Positions 1 through 12,677 of a DNA stretch of 64,000 nt are shown one piece after another. Numbering within the stretch: position 1 is the stretch's first letter; each line of letters starts with the position of its first letter. The DNA lies in the NCBI GenBank assembly GCA_963969495.1, contig OZ018327.1:32997175-33061174 (forward strand), in the 5' to 3' direction. The stretch is from Ceratothoa steindachneri (lineage: Eukaryota; Arthropoda; Malacostraca; Isopoda; Cymothoidae). Both the position numbers and the translations under genes were made by a program. The notes beneath the pieces were generated by a model. That model ran no database searches. It had not been told where the DNA came from and saw only the letters and a list, made by a program, of their open reading frames with translations.

Positions 1-1900
1 GCGTATCTATCAGCTATATAGTTGCATAGCAACCTTTCCAGCTGACTGCTTAATCCGAGCCGAAGTATCTTATATTGTATGCCCTTCTGCCATACTTTGT
101 CGAACGCTTTGGGCACGTCTCTACATAATATGTCCACATTCTTCTTTTCGCCTTTGACCTTGGCTATTTTCTCCATAATTAAACAGAGTGCCATATACGT
201 GCTCCTGTTCTTCCGGAATCCGAATTGGCACTCATTGTACAGGCTGGTCTCCCCCAGATGTTGATCGAGCTTCTTCTTTAGATCTTTCATATACTTTACC
301 TGATGAAATCAAGAAGAGATATTGGTCTATAGTTTTCAACCATGTGTGGAGATTTTCCTGGCTTTGGGATAAAAATCAGTTTTGCTACCTTTAGGTCCTT
401 AGGATAGTAGCCTGTATTAAGGCAGGCAATGAATAGGTTCTTTAATCCCTACAAGATGTTATTGGTCACTTCTGTGTAGTTTCTCTTTGTGGGTCCTGAG
501 ACTCCAGGCGCCTTCTGTTTGAAGCTGTTTATGCTATCTTTTAATTCCTGTACGGATAATGTAGCATCATTTCCCTTATTGTTATTTCTCGTTATGTAAA
601 CCGAATAATAGTGTTGTCTCCTTGCCGTTGTCTGTTTGAGTTCTTCGACAATTACATTCTCAAAATCAATGTCGAAATTTTCATTTTCTTCTTCGCTGAT
701 TCTAAAAAGATTTCTCTAGTATTACTTGAAAACTATTTCTATCTCGCTTTCGTCATCAATTAGTATCCATCTCTCATCTTTAATCTTGATCTTCCCCTTT
801 GCTGGTTTTAGCTTCATTCTATCTACCCATTTCCAAAATTGCTTTGGGGATTCTTCAACATCTAACTTCCTGACCTGGTCGTTCCAATATTCTTGTTGCT
901 TATCGCTTATCATTTGCGTTAATTCTCTTTTATTTCTTCTAAGTTGGTTGTATAGGTCTCTACTAAGTCCTTCTCCCCGAACTTGTTCAGAGATAAGTCT
1001 CATTTCCGTATTTATCATTATCATTTCCTGTGACCATCTAAAGCTTCGGATCGTTCTAAAGGCTCTTTTTGGAACTGCTTTTTGGTCTGCTCTAATCAGC
1101 GTCCTCCTAATTTCTCTAAGTCGATTTCTTCTATATTCGCTTTGATGAAAGTCCTTGGTTCATATTCATTTAAAACTTCTTTGTACTTTGTCCAGTCTGT
1201 TTAGTGATAGGCTTTCCATTTCTTACCTGGCTTCTGTATGGGATTCTGGTTAATGGTAAGTAGTGTAGCTATGTGGTCGCTGATCGATATGTCAACCGGT
1301 TCCCGCAAAAATATTAAATGGCAAGTTAAAGTTTGCGAGGCAGATATCTGGCTTACTTGTCGTTCTATGATGTATATATGTGGGAAAATCTGGCCCCAGT
1401 CTTTGGAGCATTCTCCTATCCAGCATCGTTTTCAAATGCCTGCCCGCGTTGTTGTTTGTTCTATATCCGTTTTCCGCGCAGTGTGCGTTCAAGTCTTCCA
1501 TAAATATGACTGGGTTCCTGTTAATAAAAAGCTTAGTGAAGTTGGAAATTGGTAATCCGTCTCTTCTTTGGGGTTTCTACCCCGTGGCTATTATAAGACT
1601 AGTTTGTTCTAATTGTACATATTTCTACTGCTGCATAGGATTCGGGTAGTCTTTGCTGAGTCTTATAGTCTAGTTTCTTTTGATCGCAATTGCTGCTCCG
1701 TCATGTCTTTGTTTTGAAGGCTTCGTTGATACAACGTTGTAATTCCATATTTTTATTTTTTTCTGTTTCTAGGTATAATCCGTGGCCAGATATTAAAATA
1801 ACATCTTGGTCTAGCTCTCTAAAGATATTTCCGTATATGCATTTTTACCATTCCAACCGTTAGTATTAATTTGAAGTATTTCCAATTTACGTTTGTCCAT
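1..1900 (-). pseudogene. Degenerate LINE ORF2: APE endonuclease plus partial reverse transcriptase
   Basis: The likely start is the ATG at 1898-1900. It is followed by an endonuclease N-terminus with the N-T-NGW motif and, near 1,820, a region equivalent to the ILITEH motif of the 46 kb copy. The core is a stop-free stretch at 1292-1501 containing DLN and GPDFPTY. The linker and pre-RT segment (722-1024) has QEYWNDQV and FWKWVDRM. Reading on towards position 1 gives AFDKVWQKG, the RT palm aspartate motif. The protein would nick target DNA and reverse transcribe its own RNA. Frameshifts separate these pieces. The rest of the RT lies outside the window. Confidence 0.75.
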
Positions 1901-1957
1901 TTTGATATTCCATTTTGGTTTTCCGTTTGTCTCTTTAGGTCTTGTTTAACGTTACTT

Positions 1958-2941
1958 CTACTTTATCTCGTTCTGTTCCCGTCTACACATGATTACTTCC
2001 TCTCTTTTATGCGATAGTGATGTCGACGGGATCGGGGACTGCTGCCGTTGGGTTGATATCTTATGTGAGCAGGATCTGGATCTTCTTTTCTTTTGGGCTT
2101 TCCTTCTGGTAACTCTAAACTCCTGGGCGGATTCTTCCATACTGCTATCCGAATAAGTTTCCTCAGTATTTGAGTCTTCATTGTTTTCGTCTTGCGGTTT
2201 TACTTCTTGGATTAGTGTTTTTGTTGTCTTGTCACTAATCTTCACCTTAAATATTGCTGACGAGTCCACATCCTTGGAAAATTCATGGGTTCTAAACCGT
2301 TGTCCTTGAGCATTCGATTTAGGGTATTCGCGTAGCTTCCGGGGTTGGCAATGTTCAATATATGTGAGTGCAAGATACAGGTCAGTATCTTGACATTCAA
2401 TGTTCTATATATGCTAAGTTGTATTTTTGTCCTTTGGTTGTTTATTGTATTTTTTGTCGCCGAGGCGTATATCATGTTCTTCTGTCCCTTCAATCTTTCT
2501 TCGTTCTCCTTCATTTTTATTATGTCTTTCCTTTTCGGGCATGACATCGTCATTGTCCGATGTGGTCATCCACAGTTTATGCACCGTTTGGTCTTACTCT
2601 GGCATGATCGGTGGGTGTGCCCCTCTCTCCCGCACTCCGAACATATCGTTAAGTCTTTTTTTAGGACATTCCGCAGTTATGTGGTCTTTCATTTCGTAAC
2701 AACGGAAGCATATTTGTATGTTGATGAATGCGTCTCGCTGGATTTTGGTTTGCGGGATCCTAGTGTAGAAGGCAATAAGTCCTTTATCCATGATTTGGGT
2801 AGCCATTTCGGTGTTTTCGCAGACGATCTTAAACACGTGAATGTGATCTCTGAGTTTTATAATATCATGAATTTTCAACCACGGTTGATTTGCTTGCAAC
2901 TCCTCCTTAATATCCTGAGAAGTGTTCATGCCTACCCATGA
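1958..2941 (-). pseudogene. Degenerate LINE ORF1 (Gag-like, CCHC zinc knuckle)
   Basis: The N-terminal part (2594-2929) carries CFRCYEMKDHITAECP, a zinc knuckle. Further cysteine and histidine codons follow in shifted frames around 2,560-2,650. The middle (2242-2553) has ILTCILHSHILNIANPGSY, which matches ILTCILYAHVRNLTNPGTF in the other LINE at 47.1 kb. The C-terminal part (1958-2269) is acidic, then very basic (KKRRSRS). ORF1 proteins of this clade coat the element RNA. At least two frameshifts break the frame, so no product is expected. Confidence 0.75.
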
Positions 2942-2990
2942 CTCAACCTTCCTGCATACGACTGATTTATTGGCCGTGATTTTTTTTGGG

Positions 2991-3769
2991 GGGGGTATGC
3001 TTCAAGGTCAAGTTTGTTGAGTTTGATGCTGCCCGCAGAGGGTAGGTGCTTCTCGACATCCTTGTTTTCAGGGCAGGTCACGCTAAATCCTGTCGGGACA
3101 TCAAGGCACTTAATTAGTGAGATTTGCAGATCAATAAATATATGTTGGTCTACTTTTTGTGGTGTCCTCTTCTTTCTCCGTTGGGCTTGAGACTCGGGGG
3201 GAGCCTTTTGATGAATTCCACCTTTGGTGTCGGTAATGGGGGGGGGTAATCCCCCCCTTTTCTACTCTGTAAAAAAGTGACAGAATATAAGAGTCTGAAT
3301 CCTATTGTGAGTGTACCTATTAGTGCCTTAAATACCTGCCTATAGCCGCACTCCGCAACCCTCCTACCTTAATGGGCCTACGATAATAGGCGCCTCTCAA
3401 AGATCTTCGACTCATGTCCTTAAGAGACCCCCTTCTTCGCGCCCCCTTACAGGGCTTACGAAGTTCACTATACCGTACTATCAAGGAAGTATGAGCGCAA
3501 TGAGGGTTTTGTTATGTTGCGAAGTGATGAAAGAAGCGTGAGTAAATAGCGTGAAGTGTGGATAGTACCCTTATGGGAGGAACTTCCCCGTGTTTAGCCA
3601 CAGGATGTCTCTCCATTCAGACTAAGCACGCATTAATGTTCGGTGCAGCGACGTGGAAAAGATTATTTGTGCAAACTTAACACGACTCGTGTAATCAAAC
3701 ATTCACAAATCTTACCTCCTTTATCAGGGAAAACTTTACTAAAGCGTAAAGAGAGAAAAACAACAGATG
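2991..3769. other. No gene seen; possible LINE 5' flank
   Basis: This 780-bp stretch has G- and C-runs near 2,983 and 3,238-3,256 and no coding signal I recognise. It may be the 5' untranslated part of the LINE to its left. Confidence 0.4.
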
Positions 3770-4995
3770 AACTGAGCCTTTTCTCATCTTGAGGCGCTTT
3801 CCAATTTACTTTGAAATAAACGCCACACATACAAGACGGTATTTAGCAGATTACAAATGGGATTAATTTTTATACCTGCACTCGATATAAGTTCAAATAA
3901 TATTAAATCTATACACTCTACTTTTATTACCTTATTTTATAATGTTTTATATTATTATTCAATCTTGCAATTGTTATAGTATTATACATGAGCAATTTAA
4001 TAAAATTTAAGTTTCCTCGCTAAGATTGGGCACAATTTAGAGCGTTTAATACATTAAAATATAAGTTTTTATAGTTTAATTTATAGTAGCTCGTTTGGAA
4101 TTTAATTATAGATATGTTAATCTTAACAGAAACAAAACATAGCTATTATATTAATTGTTTTTCTATAGGATTAAAGTCATTCACTGGCTGTCTAAATATT
4201 TGATAAGTGGACATGGCGCCGTTTAGAGACATCACTTGAATGGTTGCCGAATGTCACGATTTTTCTCTCATTTTTATGCTTAAATCACAATTTAATTTTT
4301 CACTCATCGATTAAACTCGATTTATATTAAATATATAGAAAAAATTGCATTGTAATTGTCATTTATTAATTGTAAATTATTATATGCCTTGTATTTTGTT
4401 TTTTCTAAACCTGTTATAAATTTCCTCAAATTAATGGAAATAAAACAAGGATTTAGTTATTGTCATACAGATGAAAAAATGATAAAGATGACAGAAAATT
4501 GAAAACGTTTAAGCTGTTTATTCTTTAACGTAAAGAGATATTTAGATCACAATGTTGACGATATTTACTATTAGCAAATAAACTCGTTACTTCTGGGGAC
4601 TGAGATGTGAAATTCAGGAAAACGATGGTTCTTAGTTTTAGAATACACGATCCTAAGTAGCCCTGCATGAGTTTCTTCTTATTTGTTTAAGAGGTGATAG
4701 GCGATCGTTATTATTTTGTTTTTTTGCATTAATTAACTGGAGTATGGCATTGCGTACACATATACCACCAGCTTAAGGAACCCTCCCTAAAAAAACTTTT
4801 CCCAAAAGAAAGCTAATACTATACGAGAACAGTGCTTCTTTTAAGCGGTCTTATCCATTCGGATTCCGTTCCTTTAAATGTTGTTATGGTTCAATGTAGG
4901 AACCCGTTGTAAGAAATCAAAGTGCTCATTTTTTTAGGTGTCTTCGAGTGTCTTATTTCATCTTACGTTGTTGTCTGTATTTATAAATAAAAATT
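3770..4995 (-). repeat. Long terminal repeat of the Ty3/gypsy family, left arm
   Basis: Read on the minus strand, about 4,990-4,500 matches 28,790-29,240 (plus) closely, for example the shared run CAACAACGTAAGATGAAATA. About 3,900-3,770 matches the LTR next to gag at 8.9-9.06 kb: TATAAAAATTAAT, a TACCGTC/TACCACC stretch, then GGAAAGCGCCTCAAGATGA as at 29.27 kb. So this piece holds U3 plus promoter-like DNA and stops inside R/U5. Its orientation is what the 3' LTR of the minus-strand gypsy element at 6.3-9.3 kb would have. Boundaries are approximate. Confidence 0.6.
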
Positions 4996-5003
4996 TGGCA
5001 CAC

Positions 5004-5005
<2 letters not shown>

Positions 5006-5084
<79 letters not shown>
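5006..5084. repeat. (TA)n microsatellite
   Basis: About 39 TA units with one interruption near 5,072. It abuts the outer edge of the LTR-like sequence. Confidence 0.97.
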
Positions 5085-6242
5085 GTCGAGGGACGAAGGC
5101 TTGTGACCAAAAAGTCTCTACAGGTACACACTACTGTACGCCAGACAGCCACTATCGGCGCTGTGTTTGGGTACAAATGAATTGGGGAAAAGGTAAGGAC
5201 CTTCTACTCAGAGTGCGATATTATAGGTTGGCTCTTTAAAAAAGAATACGTTTCCTGGGTTCGTCTCAAGGGTTTTCGAAAGAAAACAACTCTACAAAAA
5301 TATCCTTCAATACAAATAATAAGAATAAGGGTACTGATAAATATTGAAATCTAAATAATAAGGAGCACAACAAAAGAATATTGTGACAAGCAAAAATTAA
5401 GGAAACTAGGTTCGGGAAAATATATAAGTGATCCAATAAGTTAGATTGAGTGAAATATTTAGCAAGTCTATTGGCGTTACACCAAATGGGGAATTCTTCT
5501 TAGGAATGGGAACGAAGAGGTGGGACTTACGAGGAAAGGACTCCTGGTTACTTCTGGAGGATGAACTGGGGATGTGGAAGACCAATGGCCAGGTCTTGGT
5601 CGATGGGGTCTCGATGCGAAGGCATCCAGAGAGACTCCGAACGGGGTTGTAATTACTTCGGATCCAGGGAGAAGTAATCACGAAATTGAGTCGTCTGAGG
5701 ACGGCAGGAAGTGTCAATCAATGTAGTGAGACGAGAGAACCCCAGGATAATCTTCCAGCGTATAACGGGTTTCCATAATCTTCCTCTGATCAGGGTGGAT
5801 TACACAAAGACGATCTCCTGACGAGATCACAAGGGCGAGGGGATCACTTCACAGGAGTCAGATACTAGCGTCTGAACTGTAAGAAGCTCGGGTTCTCTAT
5901 ATCTGGTGAGGATTTACAGACATCACCTTAAATAGGAGCCACAGCCATGGTCGACAGAGGGATTCGCGCAAGAGGGCCTCCCAAGAGGAAATCGGGCGTG
6001 GCTTAAGTAAACATTAACCTTGATAATTTGGGGCATCGGCGAGGCGAACGGAAAATAAGAGAGATTCCATTCTACCCCAAGAGGAGGAAGATGGACACGG
6101 CTGCCACCTTTGGAGCGGGACAGCGTTACCAAACTAAGGGAAAGAGGGTGATAACGCACCCAAAATTAAACAGAGCTGCGTCGATCTGTCTTGATCAGCA
6201 AAATTCTGTGTGATAAGGCGTATTGAGTTTCATGCTTCCACG

Positions 6243-6244
<2 letters not shown>
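5085..6244. other. No gene recognised between two (TA)n tracts
   Basis: Short open frames at 5406-5717 (minus) and 5923-6213 show no known motif. Position suggests gypsy 3' untranslated DNA or an insertion between the integrase end and the 3' LTR. I found no match to the equivalent part of the right arm. Confidence 0.4.

Positions 6245-6316
<72 letters not shown>
6245..6316. repeat. (TA)n microsatellite
   Basis: About 36 TA units. It sits at the same place relative to gypsy as the (TA)n at 24,402 in the other arm, so the tract predates the duplication. Confidence 0.97.
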
Positions 6317-6319
<3 letters not shown>

Positions 6320-7019
6320 CTGAATTTGTAACCACTAAATTGGGACTACCATAATAAATATTTATAAATAATGGAATGAGGATTTCTCGCAAATGTAAAC
6401 GGTCGACCGGCTCGAGTATAATCTTCCGCTTTTCTACCATTCCTTTGGGTATCTGAGATAGATTCTACGTTAATGTCATCATTCTTTGTAGTTCGCAAGT
6501 AACTTACCTCTCTGTTTAATTTTGCTGTTTTTAAGTCTCTCTATGGATACCGTATCCTGACGTCCATTTGTGAATTCTAGTTTGTACACTAGAAATTCGC
6601 GTCCCACAACACGGAACGAACCTGCATAACGCACTCCTAGAGGTTATCAAAAGGGATTAACACGGACCCACACAGGCGTGGCATCTCCTAATTCCTTGAG
6701 TAAGAACGATTTTTGTACTGAGTCTAGATGTCTTTCAGAGATTTTTGGATATTTGATGTTACTTCACAACAAGGTTGAGTATTCCTGGGAAAGGAAGATG
6801 ATTTTGATGCCGGGTTGAAACGACTTCATTTTTCCATCTTGCTCTGCTCTGTTTTCAAAGGACGGAGGTCAAACGAGACTATTTGCACTGAGTTGACATT
6901 CGAGGATAAGCGTTCAATAACTAATTATCTTCACCACGTATGTACGTTATGTCGTTAATATATTTTCATATCCCAGTCCAGCTACGTTGCTTTTTGCCAG
7001 TCTTTTCACGTAAGGGCGA

Positions 7020-8148
7020 GGTAAAAACATGTACTAATGCTTTGTGATCCGTACATAAGGTCACATTTCGACCTTTGATTATGTGTTTGAAATGAATCAC
7101 AGCAAGATACACAGCCAGGAGTTCCCTGTCATAGGGTGACTATGGTTGCCCTGTTTTGCTTAACTTGCTGGAGAAAAACGCTACTGGCTGTGGAACCCCA
7201 TTCACCGTTTGATGAAGAGCAGCACCGAATGCGAATTGAGAGCTGTCTATCATTTATTGCTACGGTGAATTATTATTTAACTGGTGAGGTAACTTGATCA
7301 AGTTTGCCAGGGCTTCTTTAGTAGCATTAAACGCTTCCCATGCAGCATCATTCTAGACGAGCTCTCGAGTTTTAGATTGAAGTCGTAGGAGTTGAGTCAG
7401 AGGAGCTGCAATTGCAGCAAAATTAGGCATCCCCCTCCTATAATAGCTTACCCTACCTATAAATCCATGTAGTCCTTTGTAAACGGTCGTGAAGGGTATT
7501 TCACTGATCTCCGTGACCTTCCTCGCTAGAAGGCATATTCCTGCACCTGAGAAATGGTAGTCTAAGAAGTAAATTTATTCCTGCATGAAGTCGCCTTTTT
7601 CCATTGAATTCACAAATTATTCTCCACCAGTATTTTTCAGAGTGTCTAGATGTTCTATGTGATCATTTTCTTATCTGAGAAAATTAGAATATGGTCACTA
7701 TAGAGATAAACGAATTCCAAGCCACTAAATATATTGTATTTTTAAGACTAAACGGCAATCTCAAGAATTCTCAAGGCTCAATGGAGTTGACACAGAAATT
7801 GTTTTTTTTATATCCACTTGATTCATTAGAATCTGGTGATATGCCTGAACCAAAGTTAGTCACGAGAAAACACCTTTGTCATGGAGATGATTAAGCATGC
7901 TCCAAATTCTCCGGTTTTGTTTTTGCGTCCAGGCAGCGAAAATCATCAACAACTCTATACTCGCCTGAAGTCTTCCTTTGCACCATATGAATGGGTGAAG
8001 CCCATGGAGACTTTGATGGACGTGCCACACTTTCTTTCAATAGAGCTTTGATTGTTGCTTTGGCAACATGGAACTTCTCCACTGAAAGCAGCTTTCTTTG
8101 GACGGTCGAAAGTTGGTGGATCGCTACCAGTCTAGATTGTATGCACAA
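7020..8148 (-). pseudogene. Gypsy pol fragment: reverse transcriptase and RNase H
   Basis: The RT start (7,891-8,148) has SRLVAIHQLSTVQRKLL, then RPSKSPWASPIHMVQRKTSGEYR, the classic gypsy RT entry. The RNase H part near 7,030-7,260 has DSSQF, PVAFFSSKLSK, YDRELLAVYLAVIHF and CTDHKAL, the expected catalytic neighbourhood. Stops and shifts lie between them. It corresponds to 20,950-22,150 on the other strand. Confidence 0.8.
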
Positions 8149-8284
8149 CAGAGGTAGGTGGGAAGAATTAGCATCTTCAAAACTGGGCCTAAATATATAT
8201 TCTTATTTACGCAAAACTGCCCTGCAATTGGTTAAGAAATGCGAGAGGTCATTAATAATTAATGAAACTACGGGTTCATCTACA

Positions 8285-8668
8285 TGGCGATAATGGCCGC
8301 GATATTCGGAGGTAAGGACTGGATAACCTTCTGCTTCAAAGGGGCCTCACCAACTACAATCTGCAGTGCAATCCTTCGCAGCTCTTCGAAATTGACCGAT
8401 TATCGTCCGATTGGTGGGGAAAATGCGATTAATTTCCCGAAGAGATTTGTCTTTGTCCTCTCAAAGAGTCCAATTATTTCTGTCTTAAGGAGAGAAAGAG
8501 GATCCATTGTTTCGGGTGGTAAATCAGCCAGGATATGAAAAAGAAAATTGTGTCTTCCCGATTTATCCTTGAAATGTAGAATTGTGCTTCCACTATTTTA
8601 AAACATCTCGACACAGCTACTTCATTGAAGACGGGAAGCTTGGTGGTGATTGAATTGGCAAGTTCCAC
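8285..8668 (-). pseudogene. Gypsy gag fragment (capsid N-terminal part)
   Basis: The frame contains ELANSITTKLPVFNE, FKIVEAQFYISRI and NRED. It aligns with ELANSITSKPPVFNE and FNLVEAQFHISRI in the right-arm gag. This is the tryptophan-poor arthropod gypsy capsid type ('VEAQF' motif). No ATG is visible at the start; both copies read GTG there. Frameshifts occur around 8,470, and the reading ends at the internal deletion near 8,290. Confidence 0.75.
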
Positions 8669-9300
8669 TTCTTAGGGTATAAAGTTAGCAGTTTTGTAGC
8701 TCTTTGTGAGTGGTCTGGATACATGGGTGATTTGTTACTGAGATTTGGTGCCACTCTTGGGTAGGCCGATAGGTTTCTTAGTTCGGGAGGCGGCTACCGT
8801 TTTCATTCTACTAAGAGTGACTTGTATGTGAGGCACTGAATCCCAAAGGATATAGGGTTCTCTTTTTTCTTGATTGTAGGCGGGGTAAAGGTAATCAGAT
8901 ATTTCCTCGGAGGTAAACAAATCTTCGAGCTGGATTCAGTATTCCTTATTCGGCAGAAACTTGGAAAGTCTTCAGATGTATCTATCTTGATAGATTTTGA
9001 GTCTTCCTCTTAATTAAGGCACTTTCCAATTTCTCTTTTAAATAAACGACCTACACACACGGTGGTATTAAACAGATTAAAAATGGAATTAATTTTTATA
9101 CAGACATGAGTTCAAAATAAGATCCAATTTGCACCTTCTAGTTATATTAATTTATTTGACAAAATCTTGTAACTGTTAGTGTTATACGATTGTATTCAAT
9201 AGTACAGAAGTAAATAATAATACATTTTCCTTTAATATTTCTACGGAAGAATTATAAATAGATGAATGCAACATTAGAGATTACAAGTTTGAAAGTCCCT

Positions 9301-10560
9301 CCAATGACCTGCGGGGTTTTGTAATAAGATGATAAATGGTTATTCCCTCGATGGTTTCTCATGGGTCAAATCACTTACAAGTGCCTTGGAATGGCTAAAT
9401 GAGGCTTCTGCCAATATATGGCGCCGCCCAGCACCAAATCCGATAGCAGGTTTGAAATCTCTACGGTGAATAACCATATGTCCCATGGTCATAGGGTCAT
9501 TCCATTGCTCTAAATGGGTACAATTGAACTTTACCCCTTTTTAAAAAAGCGACACCAAGACCTGGCGCTTCGCCGAAGGTAAAAATGGTGGTGTAAGATC
9601 GCAGTATGCAAATTGTTTTATGTTTTACGAAAGTATTTATAAAGCCACGCCGGCGCTTAAGTGGGTGCCGGAAACGCGTGGAATAGAGTCTCACACAAGT
9701 TCAGTAGTGGTAGAATACAGACTGACGATGAAAAATTGCCGTGAGCAGACACCCATACCTATTACCGTAGATATGGCAAAGGAGTGAATGCAACGATAAA
9801 TCTGTGTGGCAGAAAGAAGCTTGGAAATGGTGAGATGGCAGACAAGAGGAAGGTCAAACCGTAAATGGGTATTAAGAATGTAATCGGACTTGCGAAGAAA
9901 CAAAAGATCTCCAAGAGTTAGTGAAGGACGACGGCTAAAGACAGACAATGGGAAACTTGCATCGTACAGATTTGCGAATAATATCAATTATAAAAAAATC
10001 AGTATCATATCGTTTACTTTTAATTGGGAGGAGGGGGGGGGACACTGGTGAATTAACGAGAAAAAGTACCCATTTAAGATTGCTAAAGTTTTTGTAACTT
10101 AGTCACTCTATTTGTATGTTGCTATGTGGTGTTTTACATGGACGCCTGACCAATTTGCTTACAATCCAACTGTCCACACAAAGTTTTCCGATAAACATAA
10201 GGATCGTGTGAGCCGCAGTCCAGCTGGACAGTGCGATTTGATCTTCTTGAATTTCCCGTCCTTTGAGTTGAGCACTCCGTACTATTTCAGGAAGGGGGAT
10301 ATTCGTCTACTATGATTCTTCTTTCCAACTCTGTAGTGCATATCTGTGAGACAGAATGATGTGGTTGACACAATTCGTTTAAACATCAAAAACACAGTGT
10401 TTGCATGGGTGGATTGTAAGTACGCGGTTCTTGCGTCCATGTGAAACACTACAGAAAATTCTGTCTGACTGAGTCCCTGAAGTGCGGAAATCCACGAGTT
10501 GGATAAAATAACGGTAACAGACGATGTTTCGAAGTATACTTTCGTCAAAGTTTTACATAA
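9301..10560. repeat. Repeat X, left copy (class unknown)
   Basis: From about 9,580 to 10,560 this matches the reverse complement of 15,750-16,620 at high identity; for example both contain GTGTGAGCCGCAGTCCAGCT and GTGTTTGCATGGGTGGATTG. The left copy has about 270 bp extra next to the LTR border (9,310-9,580). I recognise no protein in it. A long open frame on the minus strand at 9,691-9,987 is not preserved as a frame in the other copy. Confidence 0.65.
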
Positions 10561-10689
10561 ATAAGAAGGAATCTCAATGACACATAAATCTTATGTATAT
10601 GCAGTGCATATATCCTGTACTTGATGTAATAACCAATACGTTTCTGTTTTTAGACATCTGTGAATCAATATATGTCTGACGTACAAAGC

Positions 10690-11560
10690 GAACAAATTTG
10701 GGTGCACGAATGGCTGAAGGGGGGACCTCGAGGTCAAAAACTGTGAAGATGTTTAACGTTTGGAGAGGAACTGTGTCTCAAGTCATGCAGGCATACCACA
10801 AAAGACAAGGAAGATCTTATTTTGGTATGTCAAACCAGTGACAGACAAGGTAGAACCTTAAAACTATTGTGTCGATATATCCAGAATCACAAATACTATA
10901 GCGCGTGAAGAAGTAAAGCAACATCTTGCCAACCCATTATCATCCAAAACACTCCGTCGAGAGCTCAATGCACCTGGATACCATGGAGGGGCTACCATTG
11001 TCATACATTTTCTTTCCCCCACTGATGTGAAAAGACGCCGTGAAGGCTGCAAAGACCCTAGTGAGGCTGGGCAATTGCTAGAGGAAGAATGTCATCTTTT
11101 CTGACGAATCATCCTTCACAATTGATCCTAACTTCCTGCCCCCTCCCACAAAACAGGGAGGCGGTTCTGTCTTGGAATTCTTATGGTCCTGTGATGAGAC
11201 TGAATGGTAGGGATATTAGTCAATTTGGGGTGCCTAGATTCACCCAACAATGCAAACACTGTTTCCCAATGTTGCTGCCATCTTCCCGTCCAATAATACG
11301 TCTATTCACACCTAAAATTGTTTACAAAATGGCACGAAGAACACAGTAGTGGAGTAGAACACATAGAGGGGGCCAACATAGTTACGAAATCCTAAAACAT
11401 AATCGAGCCTCATTGTATGTTTTGGAGCAGCAGGTCGTGAACCACTTTCTCCCGCCATCATCTCTGAAATCGAGGAACAGATTCAGTTTCAAGAATATAT
11501 TAAAATTCCCATAGCCACTGCCCAAAACTTTGAATTACTCTCTTCATCGACCTAATGAAG
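10690..11560 (+). pseudogene. Tc1-like transposase, left copy, degenerate
   Basis: Readable pieces of an IS630/Tc1 transposase appear in shifting frames. From about 10,905 there is VKQHLANPLSSKTLRRELNA, then GYHGGA, VKRRREGCKD and, near 11,085, VIFSDESSFT containing the first catalytic aspartate. KQGGGSVLEF follows, equivalent to KHGGGSVMVW in intact Tc1 proteins. The later catalytic residues are not clear. At least three shifts or stops occur. The matching copy on the minus strand is at 13,960-14,775. Confidence 0.75.
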
Positions 11561-12625
11561 CAGTTATTGCTGTAATAGGAGTATCAATAATATTTTATTT
11601 AACATAGTGTTTCCATTATATTCTCAAACGCCAGTATATATCTTGAGAAGAAGGCAGAAGATATCGCCATCGGTAAAGATGACATTTATGGAGCCTCATT
11701 TGATAAATCCGGGTTTATAGTTCCACCGGTGATAAAGAAAAAGATATAAACGATAATGGAAATAAGTTTCCTTCGAAGTGGGTCAAGAGCCAACTTCATA
11801 TCCTATAATTCGATCCTTAATTAAAAATAAAAAGCAGAAACAAAATACCCCCTTTACCGAATGACTTACCAGTGTTCCTAACAGAATTTTCAAAATACGA
11901 GAGTAAATACATTCTAAGAATCTATTTCCAACTAGAAAAATGCAAAAACCTTTACTTACAAAGAAGGGAGCTAAAGGTGCGAAGGGCAATGCGCTGAAAT
12001 GTGCGCAAAACGCGCGAATATATCTAAAATGAGCGTGCAAGGGCCAACCTTTGTTTTCCAACTTCAAATAACTGCACTCTAGAACAAACCGTAAGACGAG
12101 CAAGCCTGTGCTAACTCTCCCTTCCTCCCTTAAATAGGGCGGGAGTTTGTCTTTGCTTATCTCCCTGGCTAGTGCTCGGAGGCTTGTTCACAATTAGGAA
12201 GATTAGTTCATTTTGGGGGTGAATTCTTGATAGAAATAGAGCGCGGGGTTGGTTTAAGGCGGGCCTGCGGCAGTGTTATTCTCTACCAACTTGTGTGCTG
12301 TTTATGCCGACTAAATTACTCATTTAAAACATAAATGCTGCAATTATCTTGCTAAAAAGTTTCAGTGTAAAAAGAGATATGAATAATAATAATTCCTAAT
12401 GTTAGGATTTGGCGAACAATATAAGTGTTCCTTAGTGAAAGGGAGAATAGTGAAATCTAAATAGGACTCGTCTACAATGATGGATTTGCATTTGTTTCGA
12501 AGAGCATTCAAAACGTCTGTTATCGGATGGACAGAATGACCCTTTGAAATCTGACTGTTTTAATAGCCTTTTGTCTTTTAACAAAATCGAATACAATACA
12601 TATAGAAAAAGATATGCACGTGTAT

Positions 12626-12628
<3 letters not shown>

Positions 12629-12677
<49 letters not shown>
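12629..12677. repeat. (TA)n microsatellite in the spacer
   Basis: About 23 TA units, interrupted near 12,671. Confidence 0.95.

Larger units (their letters stand above)
1..2990 (-). mobile_element. Jockey-like non-LTR retrotransposon, left copy, cut by window edge
   Basis: On the minus strand this reads ORF1 (CCHC zinc knuckle, basic C-terminus), then an APE-type endonuclease, then the start of a reverse transcriptase that runs off the left end of the window. Order and motifs match the better-preserved element at 43.4-47.9 kb, for example GPDFPTY in the endonuclease and DKVW in the RT. The shared peptides differ at many positions, so the two are related families or old copies, not a recent duplicate. 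Several frameshifts and stops make this copy dead. About 3,000-3,770 could be its 5' untranslated part, but nothing proves that. Confidence 0.85.
6320..9300 (-). mobile_element. Ty3/gypsy LTR retrotransposon, left copy, degenerate
   Basis: On the minus strand the order is truncated 5' LTR (9,300-8,700), gag (8,668 to about 8,290), RT (8,148 to about 7,270), RNase H (about 7,260-7,020), and integrase and C-terminal remnants to about 6,320. An internal deletion joins the gag peptide ending PPNIAAI directly to the region just before RT, so nucleocapsid and protease are missing. The copy at 16.6-24.4 kb is the same family and still has the protease. Several stops interrupt it. Confidence 0.85.
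6245..11710. repeat. Left arm (core) of a large diverged inverted duplication
   Basis: Read in reverse complement, this segment matches 13,870-24,486 in order: the AGATATCGCC...GGAGCCTCATTTGA run (11,660-11,700), Tc1-like DNA, repeat X, the truncated gypsy LTR, gypsy gag to integrase, and the DNA up to the (TA)n. Contiguous matches cross the X/Tc1 gap (10,480-10,670 against 15,750-15,930) and the X/LTR border. If the outer LTRs are included, the arm reaches 3,770. Confidence 0.8.

Noticed and set aside
4938..5180. Open frames made of Tyr-Ile repeats over (TA)n tracts (also near 6.2, 24.4, 30.2 kb)
   Set aside because: They are products of the dinucleotide repeat and have no other coding signal.
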